In this document: positions 15,941 to 24,158 of the stretch, piece after piece
How the letters are laid out: every line of letters starts with the position of its first letter
How positions within the stretch are numbered: the stretch's first letter is position 1
Source: Moritella dasanensis ArB 0140
GTDB lineage: Bacteria > Pseudomonadota > Gammaproteobacteria > Enterobacterales > Moritellaceae
Reading direction: 5' to 3'
Length of the DNA stretch: 64,000 nucleotides
NCBI RefSeq assembly: GCF_000276805.1
Contig: NZ_AKXQ01000012.1
Location: 1-64,000 of the forward strand
Made by a program: the position numbers and the translations under genes
Notes under the pieces: generated by a model
What the model saw: only the letters and a program-made list of their open reading frames with translations
Database searches by the model: none
Told to the model about the DNA's origin: nothing

Positions 15941-17125
15941 TTATGAATTGCTAGCTAAGTTGGAACTCACGGTTTGTTCTCGTTTGTTGGCTTTGGCGAT
16001 AAACAGCAAGCCAATCACAGGGATAACGACGGCAGCGTATGGGATCATGGCTGCACCTAAGTGGCTATCGAGCACCATACCACCAAGGAATCCACCAAAT
16101 GCATTGGCTAAGTTGAAGGCTGAAATGTTAGCTGTTGCTGCCAGTTCTTGACCTTCACCGCCATGTTTCATCACTCTAAGCTGCATCGCCGGTACGTTGG
16201 CAAATGAGGCAATACCGAATATAAACGCGGCGATTACAAATAAGATCTTGTTATCAATGACGAGGCCAACGACCAGTAGTGACACGATCATGGCGACAGC
16301 CCAGAACATAGAAGCTTTGTTCAGGTTCTTGTCTGCAGAACGGCCACCTATAATGTTACCAATGATGAGTCCAGCACCCACAACAACCAAGATCCAAGTC
16401 ACTGCATCTTGACCATAACCAGTAATGTGCATAGCGATGGGGGCAAGGTATCCGTATAACGTCATGAAACCAGACCATGCGAATGCTGTAATGGCTAAGC
16501 TGAGTAATAACATGGGATTTTTGAATGCCATCAGCTGCGCTTTAATATTTTTTGCTTCACTGTGACCCGTTGATTTTATCGAAATCAGGATGGCAACCAT
16601 GGCGACAGCACCGAACGCTGCCACCGTAAAGAATGTGTTGTGCCATCCAAATTGCAAACTGATCCAAGTACCCGCCGGAACACCCAGTACATTGGCAAGC
16701 GTAAGACCTGCGAACATCTGACCTACTGCGCGACCCGCCATTTTCTCTGATACCAGGTTGGTCGCCACGACAGCACCAATCCCATAAAACGGACCTTGCA
16801 CTAGGCCAGTGATCACACGGCTAACAAAGAGGAAGTTGTAAGTTGGCGCTAACGCTGACAGTACATTACCGATGATAAAGAGCAGCATCAGTCCAATAAG
16901 CACATGTTTTTTATTAAAACGTGCCAAATAAATAGTTAAGATTGGTCCACCAATGACAATGGCTAGTGCATACGCACTGATCAAGTAACCCGCTTGACCT
17001 TCAGTGATTAATAGCGATGTTGCTAATTGAGGCAGAATACCTGCAATAACAAATTCTGCGGTGCCGATTGCGAATGCGGCGAGTGTTAATATCCAAACCT
17101 GGAATGGCATTTTTTCTTTTTTCAT
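15941..17125 (-). CDS. MFS drug/metabolite efflux transporter (DHA1 type)
   Basis: A 394-residue, 12-helix major facilitator protein of the AraJ/YdhP-like group: AFAIGTAEFVIAGILPQ in helix 1, GPILTIYLARFNKKHVL for motif A, RVITGLVQGPFYGIGAVVA for motif B, and GVPAGTWISLQFGW. It should export a small molecule by proton antiport at the inner membrane; the substrate is unknown. It is the first gene of the operon with grxB and the old yellow enzyme gene, and is transcribed divergently from a LysR regulator 116 bases away. Confidence 0.88.
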   Translation of the reverse strand: MKKEKMPFQVWILTLAAFAIGTAEFVIAGILPQLATSLLITEGQAGYLISAYALAIVIGGPILTIYLARFNKKHVLIGLMLLFIIGNVLSALAPTYNFLFVSRVITGLVQGPFYGIGAVVATNLVSEKMAGRAVGQMFAGLTLANVLGVPAGTWISLQFGWHNTFFTVAAFGAVAMVAILISIKSTGHSEAKNIKAQLMAFKNPMLLLSLAITAFAWSGFMTLYGYLAPIAMHITGYGQDAVTWILVVVGAGLIIGNIIGGRSADKNLNKASMFWAVAMIVSLLVVGLVIDNKILFVIAAFIFGIASFANVPAMQLRVMKHGGEGQELAATANISAFNLANAFGGFLGGMVLDSHLGAAMIPYAAVVIPVIGLLFIAKANKREQTVSSNLASNS

Positions 17126-17241
17126 GATTGAGTCCGTATTGTTTCCGTTGATGTGGTTATTATATTCTTTCGCTTTAATTTGATAATTGGGTAAAATGTA
17201 AAATCATTATTCGGATAAACTGAACAATAGGAGAGGGGAAT
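17126..17241. promoter_or_regulatory. Divergent promoter region, MFS operon and LysR gene
   Basis: This 116-base AT-rich gap separates the left-reading MFS-grxB-oye operon and the right-reading lysR gene. LysR regulators commonly control a divergent neighbour from such a gap. I could not pick a clear T-N11-A operator. Confidence 0.5.
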
Positions 17242-18168
17242 ATGGATAAATTTGCTGATATGGCCATGTTTGTGGGTATTGTGAAACACCATGGACTTGC
17301 TGCCGCAGGTCGTGAACTCGGTCTTTCTCCTGCGACAATGACGGCAAGGCTTCAAGCCCTTGAAGAAAGATATGGGGTGAAGCTGCTGAATCGCAGTACC
17401 CGACATGTATCTTTGACGGATTCAGGTGAGCTTTATCATAAAGCTTGTATTGAGATATTAGATAATGTCAGTGCCACTGAAAACCTTATCCAGAATGGTG
17501 TTAAAGAAGTGAAGGGTTCACTTAAAATAACAGCGCCCAAGGACATAGGTAAACAATACATTCTGCCGATATTGTCTGAGTTCTGTCTGTTGTATCCAGA
17601 TGTGGTGCCGTATCTTTATTTGAATGATGATATTTCAAATATTGCGGAGTCGGGGATGGATATTGTTATTCGTTATGGTGAACTTGCTGACAGCAGCTTG
17701 ATATCTCGACGACTTTCATCCAGCCAGCGGGTGTTATGTGCATCGCCAGAATACCTTGCAAAGCACGGCTCGCCATTAACGCCACAAGACTTAGTTCATC
17801 ATGATTGTCTTGCTATGATCCGCAGTAATGAAGAACTTAAAACCTGGCATTTTCAAGATCAAGATAAGAAAAATGCGATAACAGTTATACCTAAGCGATT
17901 TTCAGATGATGGTGAAGTGATTCGATATTGGGCATTAGAAGGCGCGGGTATTGCGCTTAAGTCTGTTCTCGATGTGCAAGATGATATTAATAGTTTACGT
18001 CTTGTTACCGTACTTAACGACTATATGACTAATTTTAATACCTCGACGTCAGGCGCTGGTGCAGACTTGAATGTTGTCTATATCAGTAAGAAGTATCAAC
18101 CGAAACGGATACGATTATTTTTGGATTTTCTGTTTGAGAGATTTAGCTGTATGACTAAAAAGCAGTAG
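17242..18168 (+). CDS. LysR-family regulator, probable control of the MFS-grxB-oye operon
   Basis: A 308-residue LysR protein. HTH at about 1-60: MDKFADMAMFVGIVKHHGLA, ELGLSPATMTARLQALEERY, LLNRSTRHVSLTDSGE. This belongs to the CrgA/AaeR-like branch often found next to reductases and efflux pumps. Effector domain about 88-295. AGGAGAGG gives an excellent ribosome site. The divergent arrangement suggests it regulates the MFS-grxB-oye operon, perhaps in response to an electrophile or quinone; this is inference. Its last codons overlap a terminator stem. Confidence 0.88.
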   Translation: MDKFADMAMFVGIVKHHGLAAAGRELGLSPATMTARLQALEERYGVKLLNRSTRHVSLTDSGELYHKACIEILDNVSATENLIQNGVKEVKGSLKITAPKDIGKQYILPILSEFCLLYPDVVPYLYLNDDISNIAESGMDIVIRYGELADSSLISRRLSSSQRVLCASPEYLAKHGSPLTPQDLVHHDCLAMIRSNEELKTWHFQDQDKKNAITVIPKRFSDDGEVIRYWALEGAGIALKSVLDVQDDINSLRLVTVLNDYMTNFNTSTSGAGADLNVVYISKKYQPKRIRLFLDFLFERFSCMTKKQ

Positions 18169-18188
18169 GCACGGGTCCTACTGCTTTA
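18158..18188 (+). terminator. Terminator overlapping the lysR stop
   Basis: AAGCAGTAGG pairs with CCTACTGCTT around a 7-base loop; the lysR TAG lies inside the left arm. A short T-rich tail follows. Confidence 0.7.
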
Positions 18189-18225
18189 TACTATGGAATC
18201 AATTATTTATTCAATTACTTACTCA

Positions 18226-18261
18226 ATGTTTGATTCCATGTTTGATTCCATGTTTGATATA
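18226..18261 (+). repeat. Triple 12-bp tandem repeat between convergent genes
   Basis: ATGTTTGATTCC occurs twice, then ATGTTTGATATA. It lies between the lysR terminator and the acuI stop. A GGAATCA at about 18195 is the complement of the repeat core. Confidence 0.75.
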
Positions 18262-18269
18262 ATGTTGAA

Positions 18270-19253
18270 TTATTTTTGAATATTAACCATTACACGACCA
18301 CGTACTTTACCAGCCATCAAATCATGCGCTACTGCTACGGCTTCATCTAAGCTGATCTCAGTGCCGATAGATGTAAAGTCATCATCTGTTAATAAATCAG
18401 CTAAACGTGCCCACGCTTCTTCTCTGTCTGCAAGCGGACGCATTACGCTGTCGATTCCTGCTAAGGTAATACCACGTAAGATAAATGGCGCTACGCTTGC
18501 TGGGAAATCCATGCCTTGTGCTAGACCACACGCAGTCACAACACCACCGTATTTAAGACCCGCACAAACATTTGTTAGTGTGTGGCTACCAACTGAGTCA
18601 ACCGCTGCTGCCCAACGTTCTTTAACCATAGGACGGCCTGGTTCAGATAATGTATTACGATCAATGATCTCTGACGCGCCTAATGCTTTTAAATAATCAG
18701 CTTCTTCAGGACGGCCTGTTGATGCGATAACGTTATAGCCAAGTTTAGACAAGAGTGTAATAGCAAAACTACCTACACCACCGTTAGCACCGGTTACTAG
18801 CACATCGCCTTTGTCTGGCGTGATGCCGTGACGTTCTAGTGCAATCACTGATAACATCGCAGTATAACCAGCAGTACCGATTGCCATTGCTTGTTTTGCT
18901 GATAAGCCAGCAGGTAGTTTGATTAACCAATCGCTATTAAGGCGGGCTTTTTCTGCAAGACCACCCCAATGTTTTTCACCCACACCGAAACCGTTTAATA
19001 ATACTTGGTCGCCCGCTTTAAATTTGTCGCTATCACTTTGAGTCACAGTTCCGACTAAGTCGATACCTGGTACCATAGGGAAGCTACGTACGACAGGGCC
19101 TTTGCCTGTGATTGCTAATCCGTCTTTAAAGTTCAGAGTACTGTAAGCAACATCAATGCTTACATCACCTGCAGGCAGTTGTGATTCATCAATTGATTGT
19201 ACTGACGCAGTGTATTGGTCGTCATTTTTTTCGATTAAAATACCTTTAAACAT
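18270..19253 (-). CDS. acuI: Acrylyl-CoA reductase AcuI (YhdH family)
   Basis: A 327-residue medium-chain reductase that reduces acrylyl-CoA to propionyl-CoA with NADPH. Visible features: an N-terminal GroES-like domain (STLNFKDGLAITGKG, PMVPGIDLVGTV), no zinc-ligand cysteines, and the Rossmann motif TGANGGVGSFAITLLSKLGY (about 148-167). The sequence pattern fits AcuI/YhdH closely. It detoxifies acrylate formed from DMSP or other three-carbon routes in marine bacteria (family knowledge). CGGAG lies 7 bases before the ATG, and a palindromic operator sits 16 bases upstream of the start. The TetR gene behind it carries the same operator. Confidence 0.9.
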   Translation of the reverse strand: MFKGILIEKNDDQYTASVQSIDESQLPAGDVSIDVAYSTLNFKDGLAITGKGPVVRSFPMVPGIDLVGTVTQSDSDKFKAGDQVLLNGFGVGEKHWGGLAEKARLNSDWLIKLPAGLSAKQAMAIGTAGYTAMLSVIALERHGITPDKGDVLVTGANGGVGSFAITLLSKLGYNVIASTGRPEEADYLKALGASEIIDRNTLSEPGRPMVKERWAAAVDSVGSHTLTNVCAGLKYGGVVTACGLAQGMDFPASVAPFILRGITLAGIDSVMRPLADREEAWARLADLLTDDDFTSIGTEISLDEAVAVAHDLMAGKVRGRVMVNIQK

Positions 19254-19268
19254 GCTTTGCTCCGAATA

Positions 19269-19283
19269 TAGACTAGTCGTCTA
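19269..19283. promoter_or_regulatory. TetR-type operator in front of acuI
   Basis: TAGAC-TAGTC-GTCTA is a 15-bp palindrome with the same arms as 20064-20078. It lies just upstream of the acuI ribosome site, well placed to block transcription. The likely binder is the TetR protein encoded next door (inference). Confidence 0.7.
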
Positions 19284-19407
19284 TTAAAATTTAAATAAAA
19301 TAAACATTAATGATAATGAACGGTATATAAATAGCCGCCATATAACTGTATTAAGTTGGAAAATAATGCCTTGGTCGTTATGTGAGAACAAGGCTCATAT
19401 GATCATC

Positions 19408-20052
19408 TTAGCTGGTGGCGATACTGGCGATAAACATCGCGATATATAAATCCAGCGGTTGCACGGACTCAACGAGTCGTGCACGCATTACCGCACCTTC
19501 CCAACCAATCCAAAAGTATTCAGCTTGCTGTGCACAGTTGATATCTTGCTTGATATCGCCTTGTTGCTGGGCTGTCTCTAAGCAGACTTGCATCTTGCTT
19601 TCCCACACGGCAAAGATGTTTTGCAGTACGAGGCGATAACTGTCGGGTAAAATAGCCACTTCTTGGCCTAAATTACCAACTAGACAGCCACGCTTAAATT
19701 CAAATTTGATTATGCCTTGCTTGGCACCATCGGCGAATTTAACAATACGCTGTAATGGTGCGATTGATTCATCTAATAAGCACTTATCAAGCTTAGCAGC
19801 AAAATAGCTAGCGTAGTTATCAATGACTGCCTGACCAAAATCTTCCTTACTTTTAAAGTAATGGTAGAAAGATCCTTTCGGTACACCGACTTTTTTTAGA
19901 ATGCCGTCGATACCGGCTGCGGCAAAACCACTTTCAGTTAATACTTCCACACCACTGCGAATTAGCAATGCGCGGGTATCGGTATTTTCACGGGCTACTT
20001 TGGGTGGCCGACCTCGACGAGGTTTAGCTTTAATGTCTGTCATATTTTCCAT
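19408..20052 (-). CDS. TetR-family regulator, AcuR-like
   Basis: A 214-residue TetR repressor. A basic leader (KAKPRRGRPPK, an AT-hook-like RGRP) precedes the HTH (about 28-75: TRALLIRSGVEVLTESGFAA, ILKKVGVPKGSFYHYFKSKE). The C-terminal domain includes the FKRGCLVGNLGQEVA motif common to the AcuR/NemR-type group; the Cys there is the residue that electrophiles modify in some relatives. It probably represses itself and acuI through the two matching palindromes. An ATG three codons later is an alternative start. Confidence 0.87.
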   Translation of the reverse strand: MENMTDIKAKPRRGRPPKVARENTDTRALLIRSGVEVLTESGFAAAGIDGILKKVGVPKGSFYHYFKSKEDFGQAVIDNYASYFAAKLDKCLLDESIAPLQRIVKFADGAKQGIIKFEFKRGCLVGNLGQEVAILPDSYRLVLQNIFAVWESKMQVCLETAQQQGDIKQDINCAQQAEYFWIGWEGAVMRARLVESVQPLDLYIAMFIASIATS

Positions 20053-20063
20053 AACGCTAATTA

Positions 20064-20078
20064 TAGACCGACCGTCTA
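20064..20078. promoter_or_regulatory. TetR-type operator in front of the tetR gene
   Basis: TAGAC-CGACC-GTCTA lies 12 bases before the tetR start codon. The arms are identical to the acuI operator; the 5-base centres differ. This suggests autoregulation. Confidence 0.7.
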
Positions 20079-20103
20079 GTTAATTGCAATGCGCAGATGT
20101 AAG

Positions 20104-20126
20104 AAAGATCCTTAAACAGGATCTTT
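20104..20126. other. Short hairpin AAAGATCC/GGATCTTT
   Basis: A perfect 8-bp stem with a 7-base loop, between the tetR operator and the fadL terminator. It could be a 5' leader structure of the tetR mRNA or an operator; it has no T-run of its own. Confidence 0.4.
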
Positions 20127-20146
20127 GTTGATTTGGATCAGAAAAC

Positions 20147-20175
20147 AAAAAAGACAGCCGAGGCTGTCTTTTTAG
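20147..20175. terminator. Terminator after the FadL-type gene
   Basis: AAAAAGACAGCC pairs with GGCTGTCTTTTT across a 2-base centre, 44 bases beyond the stop of the left-reading gene. It is A/T-symmetric, so it could act in both directions. Confidence 0.8.
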
Positions 20176-20218
20176 TGCAAAGATGAACTGCTTAATGAAA
20201 AGCTGAATTAAGCTTGGA

Positions 20219-21490
20219 TTAGAAGCTGTAGTTCATTTGTGCTGAGTAGATGTACGCATCGCCACTTGAAGTGAATTCATGCTCACTAGTACCAACGGCT
20301 TCTGTAAATGTAATTTCTTTACCAGCGACTAACGCCGCTGCGAAATCAAATGATAATGCTGGTGATGCTTTGTATGTCATACCGGCTGTATACCATTGAC
20401 GATCTGTGTCTGGAATACTCAATGTTGATGCACCAGCTTGTTCATCAAATGCATAACCTGCACGTAGTATGATAGCTTCTGACAGGTAATATTCACCACC
20501 AACAGCGTAACGGCTTGAGTTACTGAAATCTTCTTTTTTCTCTAAACAAACACCTGGAGTACCAGTCGTCACATCGTAGCACTTATCACCCTCAGCAACG
20601 ATATCGCCGAAGTCAGACCAAGTGCTGTACTGCCAGCTATATGATACTGCGAACTTATCGGTTAATTTGTGGTAACCAGATACCTCTAAGATTGAAGGTA
20701 GGTTAATATCTAACGTGCCATCAACAGTTTTTTGGTCTATGAATGGAAGCGCTTGAACTGGAAGTCCACTACTCGTATCACCTCTTGAAGCTGCTGATGT
20801 TGATATACCTTTGTAATCACCTTCAAGTTCAGTTTTAACTTTTGATTTGTAGCTAATGCCTAAACGGTTATTTTCATTAATTTCATATAATGCACCAAGG
20901 TTCCAACCGAAACCGTAACCATCACCTTCCATATCGGCTATATTGGCTGCGCCTGAGTTTCTTTCTAATTCAGCTGTAGCATAAACCACACTTACACCCG
21001 CACCTAAGCTTAGTTGCTCATTAATGCGATAAGAAACATTCGGGTTGAAATTGACAGTCATGATGCTTGTTGTGCCTGCCGCTGGATTTGCAGCGTAATT
21101 CGTAGGATATTCTGTACCAACACCGTAATTAGAATAAATCGCTAGACCTGCAGCCCATTGATCATTAATCGGCTGGATGTAATACATAGCAGGAACCACT
21201 TGAGATGGCGCAACATCATTAGCATTACCAGCAGCACCCATTGTGCTGCTTGTAACATCAATTTCTGGTGATACATAAGAACCCACAACTGAAAGTTGCG
21301 CTTTATCAAAAGTTGCCATTAATGCAGGGTTACGTGCAAGTGATGCTGCATTGTCGCCGATTGCTGCTTCACCAGCGAATGCGCGGCCTAGACCTGAAGC
21401 TGAATGTTCACTAACTTGGAAACCAGCTGCCTGAACTTGGCTTGCTGCAAGTAATGCTGTAACTGCTAAAGCAACTTTATTAATTCTCAT
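20219..21490 (-). CDS. FadL/OmpP1/TodX-family outer-membrane transporter
   Basis: A 423-residue outer-membrane beta barrel for uptake of long-chain fatty acids or other hydrophobic compounds. The signal peptide is MRINKVALAVTALLAASQVQ-A. The mature N-terminus GFQVSEHSASGLGRAFAGEA and NAASLARNPALM form the conserved FadL hatch segment. Alternating beta-strand pattern runs to a terminal aromatic (YSAQMNYSF), as in outer-membrane proteins. The real start is the ATG preceded by AGGGTGG; a GTG three codons upstream overlaps that site. It is monocistronic. Substrate specificity cannot be read; a fatty acid is the family default. Confidence 0.9.
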   Translation of the reverse strand: MRINKVALAVTALLAASQVQAAGFQVSEHSASGLGRAFAGEAAIGDNAASLARNPALMATFDKAQLSVVGSYVSPEIDVTSSTMGAAGNANDVAPSQVVPAMYYIQPINDQWAAGLAIYSNYGVGTEYPTNYAANPAAGTTSIMTVNFNPNVSYRINEQLSLGAGVSVVYATAELERNSGAANIADMEGDGYGFGWNLGALYEINENNRLGISYKSKVKTELEGDYKGISTSAASRGDTSSGLPVQALPFIDQKTVDGTLDINLPSILEVSGYHKLTDKFAVSYSWQYSTWSDFGDIVAEGDKCYDVTTGTPGVCLEKKEDFSNSSRYAVGGEYYLSEAIILRAGYAFDEQAGASTLSIPDTDRQWYTAGMTYKASPALSFDFAAALVAGKEITFTEAVGTSEHEFTSSGDAYIYSAQMNYSF

Positions 21491-22059
21491 GTAAACCACC
21501 CTATAAAATTAGAATTTTGAATGCGATATGTCAGTTCAAATAAAATGAACTTTTTAAATACCTATAAAACTTGTATTGAAATCTAAGCCTTTCGTATTAG
21601 ATCGTAAAGGTATTTTTATCAACTTTTATGACACCTTGTTGGTTTACCTCATACTTTCTAAGTTAACAATAATTTAACCTTACTTTACTTTACGTTACAA
21701 TTATTTATTAAGTATTTGTTATCATTAGTTAAAATTGCTGTTATCGATGTTTTTAGAAGCATTAAATAAAACTGCTCTGATCTGTTTGCAAATATGAAAA
21801 ATATTACTAAGGGAATGTGTAAGTCGTAGAGCTAAGACTCTATAAAATAGCGCTTTTTTTACTCTTTATACCAAAAAGATATATATTTAGAGGTATCTAT
21901 AATGTTTTTTATGATTTTAATGAACTATATATTTTATATGTTACATCTTTATTTGAAGGTTCCGCTAACGATTGGGTTTTAGGTTGTGCTTGAAGGGGAT
22001 AAATAAAGATGCCATTCAATAGGATGAATGGCACTAGAAGCAGGCATTATTAACCTAAG
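21491..22059. other. Long AT-rich upstream region of the fadL-type gene
   Basis: 569 bases without a credible ORF. The part next to the gene must hold its promoter. I see no FadR-type palindrome (CTGGT..ACCAG). TAGAG-CTAAGA-CTCTA near 21827-21842 is a small hairpin followed by T-rich sequence. The hairpin at 22010-22033 belongs to the next gene. A small RNA could be hidden here, but nothing positive supports one. Confidence 0.45.
22010..22033 (-). terminator. Hairpin after the 116-residue unknown gene
   Basis: TGCCATTCA pairs with TGAATGGCA around 6 bases. On the minus strand it is followed by a T-rich ATCTTTATTTATC tail, so it is a moderate terminator. Confidence 0.55.
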
Positions 22060-22410
22060 CTATTCACCGATATTACTTGGCTTACTCTGTTTCTTTTCTT
22101 TTAATTGCTCAGAGAATTGACCCAGTACAGTATGCATTTGCTGTAATTTACCTAGGAATGTTGCGATCGCAACATCAAATCCGTCTTCATCTGTTTTTGG
22201 TAATGCTTGCTGATCTTCAACTAACTCTTCCATATAAGGTAGGAAGCGATTTGAATTTGCTTTAAAGCCACTGTTTTCTGCAAAGATAGCACTGAATTTA
22301 CCCATTTTACGTTTGCTTAGTAACGTTAAAAAATCATCAGCTTCGATTGCTGGGTGGTAAAAGCCTTTAAGCTGTGCAGTTAACTGTTCATGAAGTTGTT
22401 GATTTGTCAT
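22060..22410 (-). CDS. Hypothetical cytoplasmic protein, 116 residues
   Basis: I do not recognise the family with confidence. The product is charged, lacks a signal peptide or membrane segment, and reads as largely helical (MTNQQLHEQLTAQLKGFYHP, FLTLLSKRKMGKFSAIFAEN, VAIATFLGKLQQMHTVLGQF, SEQLKEKKQ). I prefer the ATG at 22410; a TTG 15 codons upstream (22455) would also be in frame. It is divergent from ndh with about 290 bases between. Confidence 0.6.
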   Translation of the reverse strand: MTNQQLHEQLTAQLKGFYHPAIEADDFLTLLSKRKMGKFSAIFAENSGFKANSNRFLPYMEELVEDQQALPKTDEDGFDVAIATFLGKLQQMHTVLGQFSEQLKEKKQSKPSNIGE

Positions 22411-22521
22411 AGCGCCGGGATTCTTATCGATAAATGGGTCGGTATTATATACCAAAGTGACTTCAAGATGCTATATAAGCGACGCGGCAGTGTCATTTCT
22501 GCTGTTTGTAGCTTGGCGTAA

Positions 22522-22543
22522 AAATGTGATCTAGCGCAATATT
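22522..22543 (+). promoter_or_regulatory. Candidate CRP-like site upstream of ndh
   Basis: AAATGTGATCTAG matches the left half and centre of the CRP consensus exactly; the right half (CGCAATATT) is weak. It lies about 160 bases before the ndh start, in a divergent promoter region. Confidence 0.35.
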
Positions 22544-22619
22544 ACTAGCTCTGCACCTAGAAATTATGTTCTAATGTCAGCTCAAAGGAATGAATGACAA
22601 GATAAGCATCGCTTAGTTG

Positions 22620-22680
22620 TATCAGTTAACTGTAGTTGAAAATAGCCAGTATTAAGGTTGTTGAATACCGTTAACTGATA
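22620..22680 (+). promoter_or_regulatory. 11-bp inverted repeat in the ndh leader
   Basis: TATCAGTTAAC (22620-22630) and GTTAACTGATA (22670-22680) are perfect complements enclosing 39 bases, ending 21 bases before the ndh ATG. Each arm contains the self-palindrome GTTAAC. It could be an mRNA stem-loop or two operator half-sites. Confidence 0.5.
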
Positions 22681-22701
22681 TATCTATGAGGACGTACTAA
22701 G

Positions 22702-23997
22702 ATGAAAAAAATTCTTGTGATCGGAGGCGGTGCTGGTGGCCTTGAGCTTGCTACGCAACTGGGACGTAAATTGGGTAAAAAAGGTAAAGCACGCATTACG
22801 CTTGTTGATCGTAATAAAACCCATCTATGGAAACCGTTATTACATGAAGTGGCAACTGGTTCACTTGATACTGGTATTGACGCGTTAAGTTATGCTGCAC
22901 ATGCGAAGAATCAAAGTTTTGATTTTCAGCTCGGTAGTTTCTCAGGTTTAGACCGTGATACTAAAACCGTTACCCTTGCCCCTTTATATAATGACTGTAA
23001 CGAATTGTTAATTGCTGAGCGAACCTTGCAATACGATTACTTGGTATTAGCGATTGGCAGTATGTGTAATGACTTTAATACCAAAGGTGTTAAAGAAAAC
23101 TGCATTTTCTTAGACAGTCCAGATCAAGCACATCGTTTCCACAAAGAATTATTAAATGCATTCTTGTTGCACGGTGCTAACAAAGATAAAGACGCCAAAG
23201 TTAACATCGCGATTGTTGGCGCGGGTGCGACAGGTGTTGAGCTTTCTGCGGAATTACACAATACCGCATCACAATTATCGGCTTACGGTTTTACTAATGT
23301 AAATCAAGAGTCGTTAAACGTAACGTTAGTGGAAGCAGGCAAGAGTATTTTACCGGCATTACCAGCGCGTATTTCAGCTGCTGCGCACCATGAGTTAACT
23401 AAAATTGGTGTGGATGTGCGCACCGAAACGATGGTGACAGAAGCGAACAGTAAAGGATTAGTGACTAAAGACGGTGACGAAATTCCAGCATCGTTAATGG
23501 TATGGGCTGCAGGTATTAAAGCGCCAGACTTTATCAAAGACATTGCTGGGCTAGAAACCAATCGTATTAACCAGATCGTGGTTAAAGGTAGTTTACAAGC
23601 CAGCCGTGATGACAGTATTTTTGTGATTGGTGATTTAGCATCGTGTACTCAAGCCGATGGTTCATTTGTACCGCCGCGTGCTCAAGCTGCACACCAAATG
23701 GCGACGGTCGCATTTAAAAATATCATGACGCTGATGCAGGGTGGCTCAACGCTAAAATCATTTGTCTATCATGATCACGGTTCATTGGTATCGTTAAGTA
23801 GCTTTAGTACTGTGGGTAGCCTAATGGGTAACCTGACTAAAGGCAGCATGATGGTTGAAGGCCGTATTGCTAGAATGGTGTATATTTCATTATACCGTAT
23901 GCATCAAATTGCCTTACACGGTTATGTGAAAACGGGACTGATGATGTTGGTTGGTAGTTTAAACCGCGTATTACGTCCTACGCTTAAACTACATTAA
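22702..23997 (+). CDS. ndh: Type II NADH dehydrogenase (NDH-2)
   Basis: A 431-residue peripheral membrane flavoprotein that passes electrons from NADH to quinone without pumping protons. Two nucleotide folds are clear: [12 protein letters not shown] (FAD, about 6-17) and [14 protein letters not shown] (NADH, about 172-185). [11 protein letters not shown] and FVIGDLASC are the FAD-closing motifs; [11 protein letters not shown] follows. The C-terminal amphipathic segment (about 395-431, [18 protein letters not shown]-like) should bind the membrane. GAGGACG precedes the ATG. It stands alone with a strong terminator. The inverted repeat and CRP-like site upstream suggest regulation. Confidence 0.92.
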   Translation: MKKILVIGGGAGGLELATQLGRKLGKKGKARITLVDRNKTHLWKPLLHEVATGSLDTGIDALSYAAHAKNQSFDFQLGSFSGLDRDTKTVTLAPLYNDCNELLIAERTLQYDYLVLAIGSMCNDFNTKGVKENCIFLDSPDQAHRFHKELLNAFLLHGANKDKDAKVNIAIVGAGATGVELSAELHNTASQLSAYGFTNVNQESLNVTLVEAGKSILPALPARISAAAHHELTKIGVDVRTETMVTEANSKGLVTKDGDEIPASLMVWAAGIKAPDFIKDIAGLETNRINQIVVKGSLQASRDDSIFVIGDLASCTQADGSFVPPRAQAAHQMATVAFKNIMTLMQGGSTLKSFVYHDHGSLVSLSSFSTVGSLMGNLTKGSMMVEGRIARMVYISLYRMHQIALHGYVKTGLMMLVGSLNRVLRPTLKLH

Positions 23998-24045
23998 TCA
24001 CGATTAGATTAATGTAGTTCGGTTTAAGCGAGTGATAAGAACGTT

Positions 24046-24077
24046 AAAGGAATGGCCTGGTGGTCATTCCTTTTTTA
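24046..24077 (+). terminator. Intrinsic terminator after ndh
   Basis: AAAGGAATG pairs with CATTCCTTT around a 10-base loop, followed by T6. Confidence 0.88.
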
Positions 24078-24158
24078 TTGTCTGCTCTTTATTAGACGAC
24101 TTACTTAGATGTATTGTTGTTGGTTCTTGTTAAATTACTCTCGTTAAATAGCTATTTT

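Noticed and set aside
21491-22059. A FadR or other lipid-responsive operator before the FadL-type gene
   Set aside because: No palindrome of the CTGGT/ACCAG type could be found by eye; only AT-rich sequence is seen.
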